A stretch of DNA of 5,320 bases, taken from positions 1 to 5,320 of the forward strand of contig JAUVOZ010000140.1 of the NCBI GenBank assembly GCA_030598885.1, in the 5' to 3' direction. Of the stretch, positions 1-5,320 are shown in pieces. The notes beneath the pieces are model-generated. The model was given only the letters and a program-made list of their open reading frames with translations. It was not told the origin of the DNA and searched no databases. This DNA comes from Anaerolineae bacterium (lineage in GTDB: Bacteria > Chloroflexota > Anaerolineae > Anaerolineales > E44-bin32). The position numbers were made by a program, and so were the translations under genes. The number at the start of each line of letters is the position of its first letter. Within the stretch, counting starts at the first letter, position 1.

Positions 1-110
1 AGCGTATCGCCGCTAAGGAAGCCGGCGCTGATGACTTTGTGCCTAAGCCTTTCTCATTCAAGGATCTACGAACCATGATTAATGCTTTTTTGCCCTGTGG
101 GGCGGGTTGA
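1..110 (+). CDS. Response regulator receiver domain, C-terminal end (partial)
   Basis: The reading frame is open from the left edge (first full codon at base 3) and stops with TGA at 108-110, giving 35 visible residues. They contain A-G-A-D-D-F-V-P-K-P-F, the classic end of a CheY-like receiver domain: strand beta-5 carries the invariant lysine (residue 15 of the fragment) followed by a cis-proline, then helix alpha-5 (residues about 18-29). In this family the lysine contacts the phosphorylated aspartate, which lies to the left of the window. The protein ends about six residues after helix 5, so the receiver is the last domain: either a single-domain CheY/Spo0F-like regulator, or a hybrid kinase or multi-domain protein with a C-terminal receiver. 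The window cannot separate these. A strong terminator follows 35 bases later, so this is the end of its transcription unit. Confidence 0.85.
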   Translation, partial: RIAAKEAGADDFVPKPFSFKDLRTMINAFLPCGAG

Positions 111-145
111 TTGCGGATTTTAAGTATCAATTGCTGAGTCTACTT

Positions 146-206
146 AAAAAAAGGTCGCTAGCCGGAAGAGGGATATCGTTGCCTTTCTCGTGCTAGGGCT
201 TTTTTT
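146..206 (+). terminator. Bipartite rho-independent terminator, possibly bidirectional
   Basis: A 61-base inverted repeat. The outer arms are A7-G (146-153) and C-T7 (199-206). After a small internal loop, CTAGC (158-162) pairs with GCTAG (192-196). The inner arm 163-171 pairs with 182-190 (six Watson-Crick pairs, two G-U, one mismatch), leaving a 10-base loop at 172-181. The T7 run serves plus-strand transcripts from the response-regulator gene. The A7 run becomes a U tract on the opposite strand, so the structure could also stop minus-strand transcription. Confidence 0.8.
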
Positions 207-569
207 ATTGCAATCATCAATAGATTTTGTGTCAAGGCTAATCGGGTAGTTCCGAATCATCACCAGCTTTATTTGGCTCTTCCTATATTTCATCAGGATC
301 GAAGTCGACAGTGTAATAAGAGCAACCATGTTAGTCTTCGGACCAGTCATTTGCTGATTGCAGCACCGTGCCAGTATGTGTTGATGCTTCAGAGCTGCTA
401 GTGAAAGATAATGGCTGAGCTGACAGGTGTTCATGAGTGAAGTGATGTATTACAATACCTGGAGTTTCACGGGAAAGTACCAGCGAGGTTTGTACATGGG
501 GTTGATGTCTAAACTAGGTGCTAATTCCCGATCACATTATCTTAACGAAAGGAAAAGGAGAAAGAGAAC
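207..569. other. Gene-poor leader region upstream of the dehydrogenase
   Basis: About 360 bases with no gene I can support. Minus-strand open frame in this area runs through the terminator hairpin and has no family resemblance. A 46-codon plus frame (433-573) overlaps the next start codon as ATGA, but it has only a weak ribosome site and its basic C-terminus is simply the purine-rich Shine-Dalgarno region read as codons. A small hairpin, TGCTG-ATTG-CAGCA, lies at 352-365. I found no -35/-10 pair with good spacing, although the promoter of the next gene must lie here if the terminator at 146-206 works. Confidence 0.5.
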
Positions 570-1808
570 ATGAAAGTCTTGATATTTGGAGGATCGGGAA
601 AGATGGGTGCTGCGGTTGCGTGGGATTTGGTCAAGGAGGACGATGTTGATGTCGTGGGTCTTGTCGGGAGGCATGAGGACACTCTCCAACGGGTAAGCAA
701 TTGGGTCAACAGTCCCAAGGTAAAAACCCATATCCTTGATGTAGCCGATATGGACCACGCCATACAACTGATGCAGGGGTATGATGTCGGGGTGATCGCG
801 CTGCCCGATAGGAGGACCAGCTATAAGATCATCCATACGGCAATCGAAGCCGGTTTGGATATTGTCGATATGCTAGAAGAGTATCATCGACGACCTGATC
901 CATATGAAACTGAAGGTTTAGAAGTTCCGGATGGGATGAGCATCAACGAATACGGAGAATGGCTCCATGAACAGGCGGTTGAGAAGGGGGTAACGTTCCT
1001 CGATGGTATTGGTTTTGCGCCCGGCATAAGCAACATCACAGTTGGCGAGGGTATCAGGAAACTGGATCATGCAGTGTCAGCGATCGCCCGGGTTGGGGGC
1101 ATACCTTCGAAAGCAGCGGCGAGCAGACATCCGCTAAGATATATGATCACCTGGGCTTTTGACCACGTCTTGAGAGAGTACATGGTTAAACTGAATGTGA
1201 TCAAGGATGGCAAGATTGTTGAAGTAGATGCAACCATCGATCGTGAGGCCTTCAGATTCAACCAATTAGGCGTGGATGAAATGCTGGAGTGTGCTGTTAC
1301 GCCAGGTATGCCTAGCTTCCTCTTTACCCGTCCAGATCTCCATGAATTCGCCGAGAAGACCGTCAGGTGGCCAGGGCATTGGCAGGGGGTAGAAGCTTTA
1401 AAAGAGTGTGGGATGCTTGACCTTGAGCCAGTGGATATTGAAGGAGTGAGCATCGCGCCACGCGATTTTTTGTTGAAGGTCATAGTGCCCAGGCTACAGC
1501 CGATCGAGGGCGATACGGATGTATGTGTGATGTGGAACACGGTGGAAGGTACCAAGGATGGGCAAAAGGTTAGGATTAATTATTATCTGTGGGATGAAGC
1601 GGATACCGAAAATGGAATTTCCTCAATGGCCAGGGTAACCGGATTCTCCGCTGCAATCGGCGCATTGTTTATTGGAAGAGGGTTGATATCAGATAAGGGT
1701 ATCGTCCCTCCTGAAGATTGCATTGGAGGGGAGGTTTATAATATGTTCATTAGTGAGTTAGAGAAGAGGAACATTAATGTTCTTGAGGTGATAGAGACGA
1801 TTGATTAA
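570..1808 (+). CDS. Saccharopine/lysine dehydrogenase-family NAD(P)-dependent oxidoreductase
   Basis: This 412-residue soluble protein has the two-part layout of the saccharopine dehydrogenase family. The N-terminal Rossmann fold opens with MKVLIFGGSGKMG, in which G8-x-G10-x-x-G13 is the dinucleotide-binding loop. A D-G-I-G-F-A-P-G-I-S-N segment at about 145-155 is the conserved joint into the C-terminal substrate domain. That domain shows T-V-R-W-P-G-H-W at 264-271, and M-A-R-V-T-G-F (353-359) leading to a G-I-V-P-P-E motif at 377-382, both typical of the family. Members act on lysine, saccharopine, carboxynorspermidine or related amino acids by NAD(P)-linked oxidation or reductive condensation. 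The substrate here cannot be read from the sequence, so no gene name is given. AAGGAG at 555-560, nine bases before ATG, supports the start. The length fits the roughly 380-430 residues usual for bacterial members. No lysine-pathway neighbour is visible. Confidence 0.85.
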   Translation: MKVLIFGGSGKMGAAVAWDLVKEDDVDVVGLVGRHEDTLQRVSNWVNSPKVKTHILDVADMDHAIQLMQGYDVGVIALPDRRTSYKIIHTAIEAGLDIVDMLEEYHRRPDPYETEGLEVPDGMSINEYGEWLHEQAVEKGVTFLDGIGFAPGISNITVGEGIRKLDHAVSAIARVGGIPSKAAASRHPLRYMITWAFDHVLREYMVKLNVIKDGKIVEVDATIDREAFRFNQLGVDEMLECAVTPGMPSFLFTRPDLHEFAEKTVRWPGHWQGVEALKECGMLDLEPVDIEGVSIAPRDFLLKVIVPRLQPIEGDTDVCVMWNTVEGTKDGQKVRINYYLWDEADTENGISSMARVTGFSAAIGALFIGRGLISDKGIVPPEDCIGGEVYNMFISELEKRNINVLEVIETID

Positions 1809-1828
1809 TCAGTACGTATTAATGATTA
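1806..1828 (+). repeat. AT-rich inverted repeat at the dehydrogenase stop codon
   Basis: TAATCA (1806-1811) and TGATTA (1823-1828) are exact inverted copies separated by 11 bases; the left arm includes the TAA stop codon. The stem is only six A/T-rich pairs with no T tract after it, so it is unlikely to end transcription. The downstream pair of genes may therefore be read from the same transcript. It may simply be chance. Confidence 0.25.
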
Positions 1829-1880
1829 GATGGCTGCTTGATTGGCTTCTCCATGGACAAAGGATTACGTCGGTGGAGCG

Positions 1881-1886
1881 GGAGGG
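1881..1886 (+). promoter_or_regulatory. Ribosome binding site that selects the GTG start at 1892
   Basis: GGAGGG lies five bases before GTG 1892. Neither upstream in-frame candidate (TTG 1838, ATG 1853) has a purine-rich site in front, so this signal favours GTG as the true start. Confidence 0.65.
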
Positions 1887-1891
1887 CGACT

Positions 1892-2131
1892 GTGCCTAAG
1901 AAGCGGTACTCACCCCGTGAGATAGAAATTTTGAAAAAGCTCAAAGCGCTTAGGGCTGGTGGCCCAGGCGAGGACCCTGATCTTGAGAGCTTGCCCGAGC
2001 TGCCAGAATTGCCCACTGGCGAAGCTACCGTAGCAATGTTCATTCCAGGCGCGGACACAAACCCCGATGCAAGTAGTGACGAATCACAAGACGAGGAGCT
2101 TGTGGAAGATGAGTCTATGGATGATGAGTAA
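1892..2131 (+). CDS. Small protein with basic N-terminus and acidic C-terminal tail (unknown function)
   Basis: With the preferred GTG start this is 79 residues. ATG 1853 (92 residues) and TTG 1838 (97 residues) are possible but lack a ribosome site. Residues 2-21 are basic and probably helical (PKKRYSPREIEILKKLKALR). Residues 22-45 are Pro/Glu/Leu-rich with a repeated L-P-E-L-P-E-L pattern. A short hydrophobic patch follows (T-V-A-M-F-I-P, about 46-52), and residues 55-79 are overwhelmingly Asp/Glu/Ser and likely disordered. There is no signal peptide, membrane helix or cysteine. I do not recognise the family. The gene ends 21 bases before the membrane-protein gene, so the two are probably co-transcribed and may act together. 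The acidic tail suggests binding to a basic partner or simply solubility; this is inference. Confidence 0.65.
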   Translation: MPKKRYSPREIEILKKLKALRAGGPGEDPDLESLPELPELPTGEATVAMFIPGADTNPDASSDESQDEELVEDESMDDE

Positions 2132-2152
2132 CCTCAGAGAGGAGGAGGCATC

Positions 2153-2608
2153 ATGACTGATCAAGACCAACCCGACAAGGATGATAAAGAACTGGGTATG
2201 GACGAGAAAGCCGATGAGAAGACCCACGAAAAGCAAGAGGAGAAGAGCTGGGAAGAAAAGCGGCGTCGCGATCCTCTAGGTAGCATAGCCTGGGCTGTGA
2301 TACTCATCTGGGCAGGGGTGGTTTTTCTGGCGAGTAACATGAACCTGCTGGAGACGCTTGGTCCCATTGGGCTGATGGACGCTTGGTCGCTGGTCTTCGC
2401 CGGGGCAGGGGCGATTATGATTGTGATGGTGTTCGTTCGCCTGCTCGTGCCCGAATACCGCGCCCACATCGTCGGAACCCTGATCCTGGGTATGGTTTTC
2501 CTGGGTATCGGCTTAAAAGATACCTTTGGGTGGAATATAATTTGGCCTATTGTGCTGATCGCCCTCGGCTTAGCCTTTCTCTTGGGGGGTATCGTCCGGC
2601 GAGGTTGA
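2153..2608 (+). CDS. Four-helix membrane protein, LiaF/DUF5668-like transmembrane domain
   Basis: A 151-residue integral membrane protein. Residues 1-40 form a very charged tail of Asp, Glu, Lys and Gln (two-sided charge, probably disordered or coiled), ending in K-R-R-R-D, which by the positive-inside rule should be cytoplasmic. Four hydrophobic segments follow at about 43-61, 77-97, 104-121 and 128-147. The last, beginning F-G-W-N-I-I-W-P-I-V-L-I-A-L-G, matches the W-P-hhh-hh-G pattern of the LiaF-type transmembrane domain (DUF5668). In LiaF proteins this domain precedes a C-terminal sensor domain used in the cell-envelope stress response; that domain is absent here, so a LiaF role should not be assumed. 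GGAGGAGG at 2141-2148 gives a strong ribosome site. It follows the acidic small protein and is convergent with the GH3-like gene. Confidence 0.75.
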   Translation: MTDQDQPDKDDKELGMDEKADEKTHEKQEEKSWEEKRRRDPLGSIAWAVILIWAGVVFLASNMNLLETLGPIGLMDAWSLVFAGAGAIMIVMVFVRLLVPEYRAHIVGTLILGMVFLGIGLKDTFGWNIIWPIVLIALGLAFLLGGIVRRG

Positions 2609-2626
2609 TCAATCTGCAATCACCCT

Positions 2627-2651
2627 TCAGCCTGAAGCGACTCGCGCTGAG
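2627..2651. repeat. Weak stem-loops between convergent genes
   Basis: The 56 bases between the two convergent stop codons contain short overlapping hairpins: CTTCA-GCC-TGAAG, and TCAGC pairing with GCTGA around an inner GCG-ACT-CGC. Neither has a T tract on either strand. They may help stop or stabilise the converging transcripts, but a standard terminator is not visible. Confidence 0.25.
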
Positions 2652-2664
2652 AACCAGATGCAGA

Positions 2665-3804
2665 CTACAGCCGGCCCAAGTTGAGGGACATGAACTCATG
2701 CCAGGCGTATAGCAAAGGCGTCCACCAGCGATCACGACCGATACAGCGGAAATAGGGTGGTCGCAGAGCGAGGATCAGGTCGCCAATCTGGTAGCGGGGC
2801 AAGATCGGTGTTGAAACGATCAAGCTGCCCATCTCGCCTGGTCGCATTTCGTAGAGCATTTTGATCTCGGAACGGGTGGCGACTTCGAAGAAAAACAGAT
2901 CGTAGTTCGGCACCCATGCCCTTTGGTCGTCGCGCTGCTGGCCGAACATCCCCTCTGTCGTTCCATAAATCTCGCGGATGACAACCGGTCCATAGAGGGC
3001 AGTGAGCGCTGGCTGGTAGCGGGTGTTGATACCCGGCACACTACCCAAGGTCATGATCTGGGTTTTCCACAGGTCCTTGGGGTAAAGACGGTGTTTCCGG
3101 CGCAAGTAACGGGCAAAACGTAGCGCGGTAGGGGCTACACCGCCCACCAGGGTAACGTTTTCATCCTTGCACTTCTGGTAAGCCAACTCGAAACGCGCTT
3201 CCCAATCGCGCTTGGTCTTGCCACCGCCCAAGGCGTCGATCTCATCCTGCGTTGGCAGGGAGCGGATGGGGGTGAAGGTCGAGACGTGCTTGGTGTAAAT
3301 CCCCGAGCTGTAACCATAATCGACTTCTCGATCCCCAACCTTAATCGTGCCGACAACCGAGGGAAAATTCAGATTCAGGTTGACCCCGGTGAATAAATCG
3401 TAGCGGCCAGTATTGGCGACGAAGTTCATCATCGCTCGACCGGCGCTGACCCGCAGGCGCAGGTCGGTTGGGGTCATAGGGATGAACTTTGACTCACCGC
3501 TCGTTGTACCGCGAGTGATGGCCCAGCCGATAGGTTCCTCAGCCAAGAGAATGTCCACTTCGCCGGCCATCACCCGCTCGATGAGGGGTTTGAAGTCATC
3601 GTAGGTGGCGACCGGAAAAGCATGCCGGTAGTCCTCGGTGGAGGCGACTTCCCCGGCGCCATGCTCTGTTCCGTAGGTTGTCTGGGCGTAGTCGGCGAGC
3701 AGGCGCGGTAATACTTGCTTTTGAGCACCAACCGGGTCGGCAATAGCGTCGTGCCAGGGTTGGAGCTGAGCGGTGAGCATCTCTTTGGGGTCGCCGGTTA
3801 TCAT
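2665..3804 (-). CDS. GH3-family adenylate-forming enzyme lacking the C-terminal domain
   Basis: This 379-residue protein belongs to the GH3 (auxin-responsive) branch of the ANL adenylating superfamily. Three nucleotide-binding motifs are visible. T-R-G-T-T-S-G-E-S-K-F-I-P at 97-109 is the P-loop-like motif. E-I-Y-G-T-T-E-G-M-F-G at 278-288 corresponds to the plant Y-x-S-S-E-x-x-x-G motif. Y-Q-I-G-D at 338-342 carries the aspartate expected to bind the ATP ribose. An N-terminal T-Y-G-T-E-H-G (43-49) is also typical. Plant GH3 enzymes activate a carboxylic acid as its adenylate and join it to an amino acid; bacterial substrates are mostly unknown. Usual family length is about 500-600 residues. 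Here the protein stops 22 residues after the G-R-D hinge (356-358), so the roughly 150-residue mobile domain is missing. No remnant of it lies downstream. GGGAGG (3811-3816, minus strand) six bases before ATG supports the start. No operon partner on this strand is visible. Confidence 0.8.
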   Translation of the reverse strand: MITGDPKEMLTAQLQPWHDAIADPVGAQKQVLPRLLADYAQTTYGTEHGAGEVASTEDYRHAFPVATYDDFKPLIERVMAGEVDILLAEEPIGWAITRGTTSGESKFIPMTPTDLRLRVSAGRAMMNFVANTGRYDLFTGVNLNLNFPSVVGTIKVGDREVDYGYSSGIYTKHVSTFTPIRSLPTQDEIDALGGGKTKRDWEARFELAYQKCKDENVTLVGGVAPTALRFARYLRRKHRLYPKDLWKTQIMTLGSVPGINTRYQPALTALYGPVVIREIYGTTEGMFGQQRDDQRAWVPNYDLFFFEVATRSEIKMLYEMRPGEMGSLIVSTPILPRYQIGDLILALRPPYFRCIGRDRWWTPLLYAWHEFMSLNLGRL

Positions 3805-3864
3805 GGAGTGCCTCCCGACGGGTATGTTGAATAAGGGATAGTCTACACTAATTGGTTCAAACGC

Positions 3865-3889
3865 GGGTCTACCGCCGTGGGTCTACCGC
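3865..3889. repeat. Direct repeat GGGTCTACCGC, two copies, 14-base period
   Basis: GGGTCTACCGC occurs at 3865-3875 and again at 3879-3889, separated by CGT. It lies in the divergent intergenic region, about 60 bases upstream of the GH3-like start and 200 upstream of the lipoprotein start. It could be a tandem operator for a regulator or a small slippage duplication. The period of 14 does not match the helical repeat closely, so function is uncertain. Confidence 0.5.
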
Positions 3890-4086
3890 TGTTCAGATTA
3901 GTCTCGAGAAATGGTTAGGATGTTCATTGATGTTGACTTTTTAATAAGGAATCAGACCTGATTTAGTGCATGGCTTTGATTTTTAGGTGAGGAGAGCTCA
4001 ACCATCAATTGCGCGCAGAGGGGGAATCGCCGTAAACTTGCTAGGTTGCTTATTTTATAAATGGTGGAACGACCCGGAGGGTTTGG

Positions 4087-4857
4087 ATGACTGCTGGAAG
4101 GGCAATGTGCTGTCTCTCGCTTTTCTTGCTTGGGCTTTCAATCGTCGCCTGTGCTCCCTCTACGGAATCGCTCATAGTGCCCACGGAGGCAGTCGCGCCA
4201 CCAACTCATACATCCACGCCCATATTCGCTGCATCGCCCACACTAACGTTGATCCCTACTTCCACCGACGCTCCAACTGCTACTTATTTTCCGAGGTCAA
4301 CAGCAACATCGACCAGTACGCCACTTCCTAGGGGTTACGTCGTTGTCCCTGAAGTTGTAGGTATGGATTATATGGAAGCACGACAAGTGCTCCTCGATAG
4401 TGGCTTGACATATATCTACCATGACGTGTTCGACCTGGAGCAACCGGTTGGAATGGTAATAGGTCAGGACCCGGCTCCGGGAATTGTAAAAAAAGTCGGC
4501 GAGGCCGTCTTTCTGTATAGAGCCTTTCGTGCGTCAGCGATTGGGGTAGGTGGTCGTTGCAGGACATTACGACTTTCCTCCACAACCGGGAAACTCTTGT
4601 ACTCGGTTTATTTAAACGAGGATGAACGCTATGAAATCAGGACCGACTTTCCATATGGTCACACTACGATTTTTGAATATCGAATGATCATAGTAGCTTC
4701 GTTCGATAACCAACGGTCGAATTACGTGACCTTCACGCCGGCCTGGACTGGCTGGTACGTCATAAGTCTTGGCCCATGGCAGATTTCTCAATATGAGTTA
4801 GATAAGTATCCGAGCGGAGTCCCCGCCGGATGTTTGTGGGTCTTTCCACCTGAATAG
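4087..4857 (+). CDS. PASTA-domain lipoprotein with Thr/Pro-rich stalk
   Basis: A 256-residue exported lipoprotein. Residues 1-21 are a short signal peptide (Arg5, hydrophobic core 10-20) ending in a lipobox, I-V-A-C, so Cys22 should be lipidated after signal peptidase II cleavage. Residues 23-82 are a low-complexity Thr/Ser/Pro/Ala spacer, common in surface proteins of Chloroflexota. Residues about 84-145 form one PASTA domain: V-V-V-P-E-V-V-G-M, then E-A-R-Q-V-L-L-D-S-G-L, then G-Q-D-P-A-P-G and a final hydrophobic strand. PASTA domains in Ser/Thr kinases and penicillin-binding proteins bind muropeptides or aid localisation. The remaining 110 residues are rich in beta strands and aromatic residues and hold two cysteines (158, 249) that could form a disulfide. 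The stretch F-T-P-A-W-T-G-W-Y-V-I-S resembles the end of a PPC-type beta-sandwich, but I cannot assign it. GGAGGG at 4076-4081 supports the ATG. Confidence 0.8.
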   Translation: MTAGRAMCCLSLFLLGLSIVACAPSTESLIVPTEAVAPPTHTSTPIFAASPTLTLIPTSTDAPTATYFPRSTATSTSTPLPRGYVVVPEVVGMDYMEARQVLLDSGLTYIYHDVFDLEQPVGMVIGQDPAPGIVKKVGEAVFLYRAFRASAIGVGGRCRTLRLSSTTGKLLYSVYLNEDERYEIRTDFPYGHTTIFEYRMIIVASFDNQRSNYVTFTPAWTGWYVISLGPWQISQYELDKYPSGVPAGCLWVFPPE

Positions 4858-4895
4858 TGAAAAAAATACCCACGCTCCCTTTTTCCCTGTTCCCG

Positions 4896-4990
4896 CCAGT
4901 TCTGTGACCCGGCGGATAAAATTCCGAATTGGTCGTGTAGGGGCCGGCCAATGTGTCGGCCCAAATTGCTCCCGCGGGTCACTGATCCAG
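4896..4990. mobile_element. Possible MITE/REP-like 87-bp inverted-repeat element with CCAG flanks
   Basis: Bases 4900-4923 and 4963-4986 form an imperfect inverted repeat (17 of 24 positions match), including a perfect GTGACCCG/CGGGTCAC pair at 4904-4911 and 4975-4982. Inside lies an eight-pair hairpin (4941-4948 with 4955-4962, one G-U, six-base loop). CCAG stands directly outside both ends (4896-4899 and 4987-4990), as a 4-bp target duplication would. No reading frame fits inside. A MITE, a REP-type repeat or a structured 3' end of the lipoprotein mRNA are all possible. There is no T tract, so it is not a standard terminator. Confidence 0.45.
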
Positions 4991-5013
4991 CAGAAGACAA
5001 TTCGATATCATCA

Positions 5014-5042
5014 ATGAAATGCAATAAAGCCCGTTGTATAAT
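5014..5042 (+). promoter_or_regulatory. Sigma-70-like promoter for the gene at 5116
   Basis: A perfect TATAAT lies at 5037-5042. With a 17-base spacer the -35 is ATGAAA (5014-5019), matching TTGACA at four of six positions. Transcription would begin near 5049, leaving a leader of about 65 bases. It is the best promoter match noticed in the window and lies just downstream of the inverted-repeat element. Confidence 0.55.
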
Positions 5043-5115
5043 TCATGACTGATGTATTAATGTGTCAAGATAAAGTATGTGGATATACCGGTTAGTTAAA
5101 GAGAGGAGAATGTAG

Positions 5116-5320
5116 ATGAAAGACGACCCTTTCAAACGATTAGCGGAACGCTTAGACGCACTACCCAACGGCTTTCCGCCGACCGACGACGGCTTGGAGT
5201 TGCGTCTGCTGGCGAAGATCTTTACCCCGGAAGAGGCGGCGTTGACAGCTCAATTACGGTTGACGCGGGAGACGCCGCAGCAGATCGCCGACCGTATTGG
5301 CGGTGACGCGAAGGTGTTAG
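5116..5320 (+). CDS. Probable 4Fe-4S family protein, N-terminal part (partial)
   Basis: The frame opens at ATG 5116, seven bases after AGAGGAG (5102-5108), and remains open to the right edge: 68 residues visible. An ATG at 5110 is followed at once by a stop and is excluded. The segment L-D-A-L-P-N-G-F-P-P-T (about 13-23), then E-L-R-L-L-A-K-I-F-T-P-E-E-A-A-L (28-43), resembles the small winged-helix-like start of a family of anaerobe proteins that later carry clustered cysteines for 4Fe-4S centres. Those cysteines would lie to the right of the window, so the iron-sulfur role is inferred from recalled family likeness only. No cysteine occurs in the visible part. A separate promoter (TATAAT at 5037) suggests it begins its own transcription unit. 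Confidence 0.6.
   Translation, partial: MKDDPFKRLAERLDALPNGFPPTDDGLELRLLAKIFTPEEAALTAQLRLTRETPQQIADRIGGDAKVL

Noticed and set aside
144..434. Minus-strand 96-codon open frame
   Set aside because: It reads through the terminator hairpin and both homopolymer arms, has no clear ribosome site, and its translation shows no domain or compositional sign of a real protein.
1067..1555. Minus-strand 162-codon open frame inside the dehydrogenase gene
   Set aside because: It is antisense to a well-conserved gene with recognisable family motifs, and its own translation resembles nothing.
2161..2619. Minus-strand 152-codon open frame opposite the membrane-protein gene
   Set aside because: The plus-strand frame has a strong ribosome site, four clear membrane helices and a LiaF-like motif; the antisense frame is a shadow rich in Ser, Pro and Arg.
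3933..3961. TTGACT as a -35 box for the lipoprotein gene
   Set aside because: The hexamer is a good match, but no acceptable -10 lies 16-18 bases downstream (ACCTGA at 17).
3987..4331. Plus-strand 114-codon frame overlapping the lipoprotein start
   Set aside because: It overlaps the signal peptide and Thr/Pro spacer in another frame and has no good ribosome site, whereas the lipoprotein has GGAGGG five bases before its ATG and a proper lipobox.
4788..5024. Minus-strand 78-codon frame across the intergenic inverted repeat
   Set aside because: It spans the lipoprotein 3' end and both arms of the inverted repeat, without a ribosome site or recognisable domain.

Overview
The window looks like an ordinary stretch of bacterial chromosome. 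Gene content points to Chloroflexota, perhaps an Anaerolineae-like anaerobe: a Thr/Pro-rich surface lipoprotein, a four-helix LiaF/DUF5668-type membrane protein, a bacterial GH3-type adenylating enzyme, and the start of a protein resembling the N-terminus of a 4Fe-4S protein family common in that phylum and in sulfate reducers. This assignment is inference from gene families, not from a marker gene. Starts are preceded by strong Shine-Dalgarno sequences (GGAGG types), and one gene probably starts with GTG.

Layout, left to right. (1) 1-110: the C-terminal end of a response-regulator receiver domain, then a strong bipartite hairpin terminator at 146-206. (2) 207-569: a gene-poor leader with no convincing promoter and only a doubtful 46-codon reading frame. 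(3) 570-2608: three co-directional plus-strand genes: a saccharopine/lysine dehydrogenase-like NAD(P) oxidoreductase, a 79-residue protein with a basic start and very acidic tail, and a four-helix membrane protein with a highly charged N-terminal tail. The last two lie 21 bases apart and are probably co-transcribed. (4) 2665-3804, minus strand and convergent with the preceding block: a GH3-family (ANL superfamily) adenylating enzyme that keeps the ATP-binding motifs but ends where the mobile C-terminal domain should begin. (5) 3805-4086: a divergent intergenic region with a 14-base-period direct repeat. (6) 4087-4857: an exported lipoprotein with a Thr/Pro-rich spacer, one PASTA domain and an unassigned beta-rich C-terminal domain. 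(7) 4858-5115: an intergenic region holding an 87-bp imperfect inverted repeat flanked by 4-bp CCAG direct repeats (possible MITE-like element) and a good sigma-70-like promoter. (8) 5116-5320: the start of a further gene that runs off the window.

The genes do not form one obvious pathway. The dehydrogenase and the GH3-like enzyme both suggest amino-acid or acyl-amino-acid metabolism, but they are on opposite strands with separate signals, so a link is speculative. I see no CRISPR array, tRNA, rRNA, transposase gene, phage gene or clear defence system. The most unusual points are the short GH3 protein, the small inverted-repeat element, and the PASTA lipoprotein found without a kinase or penicillin-binding protein beside it.
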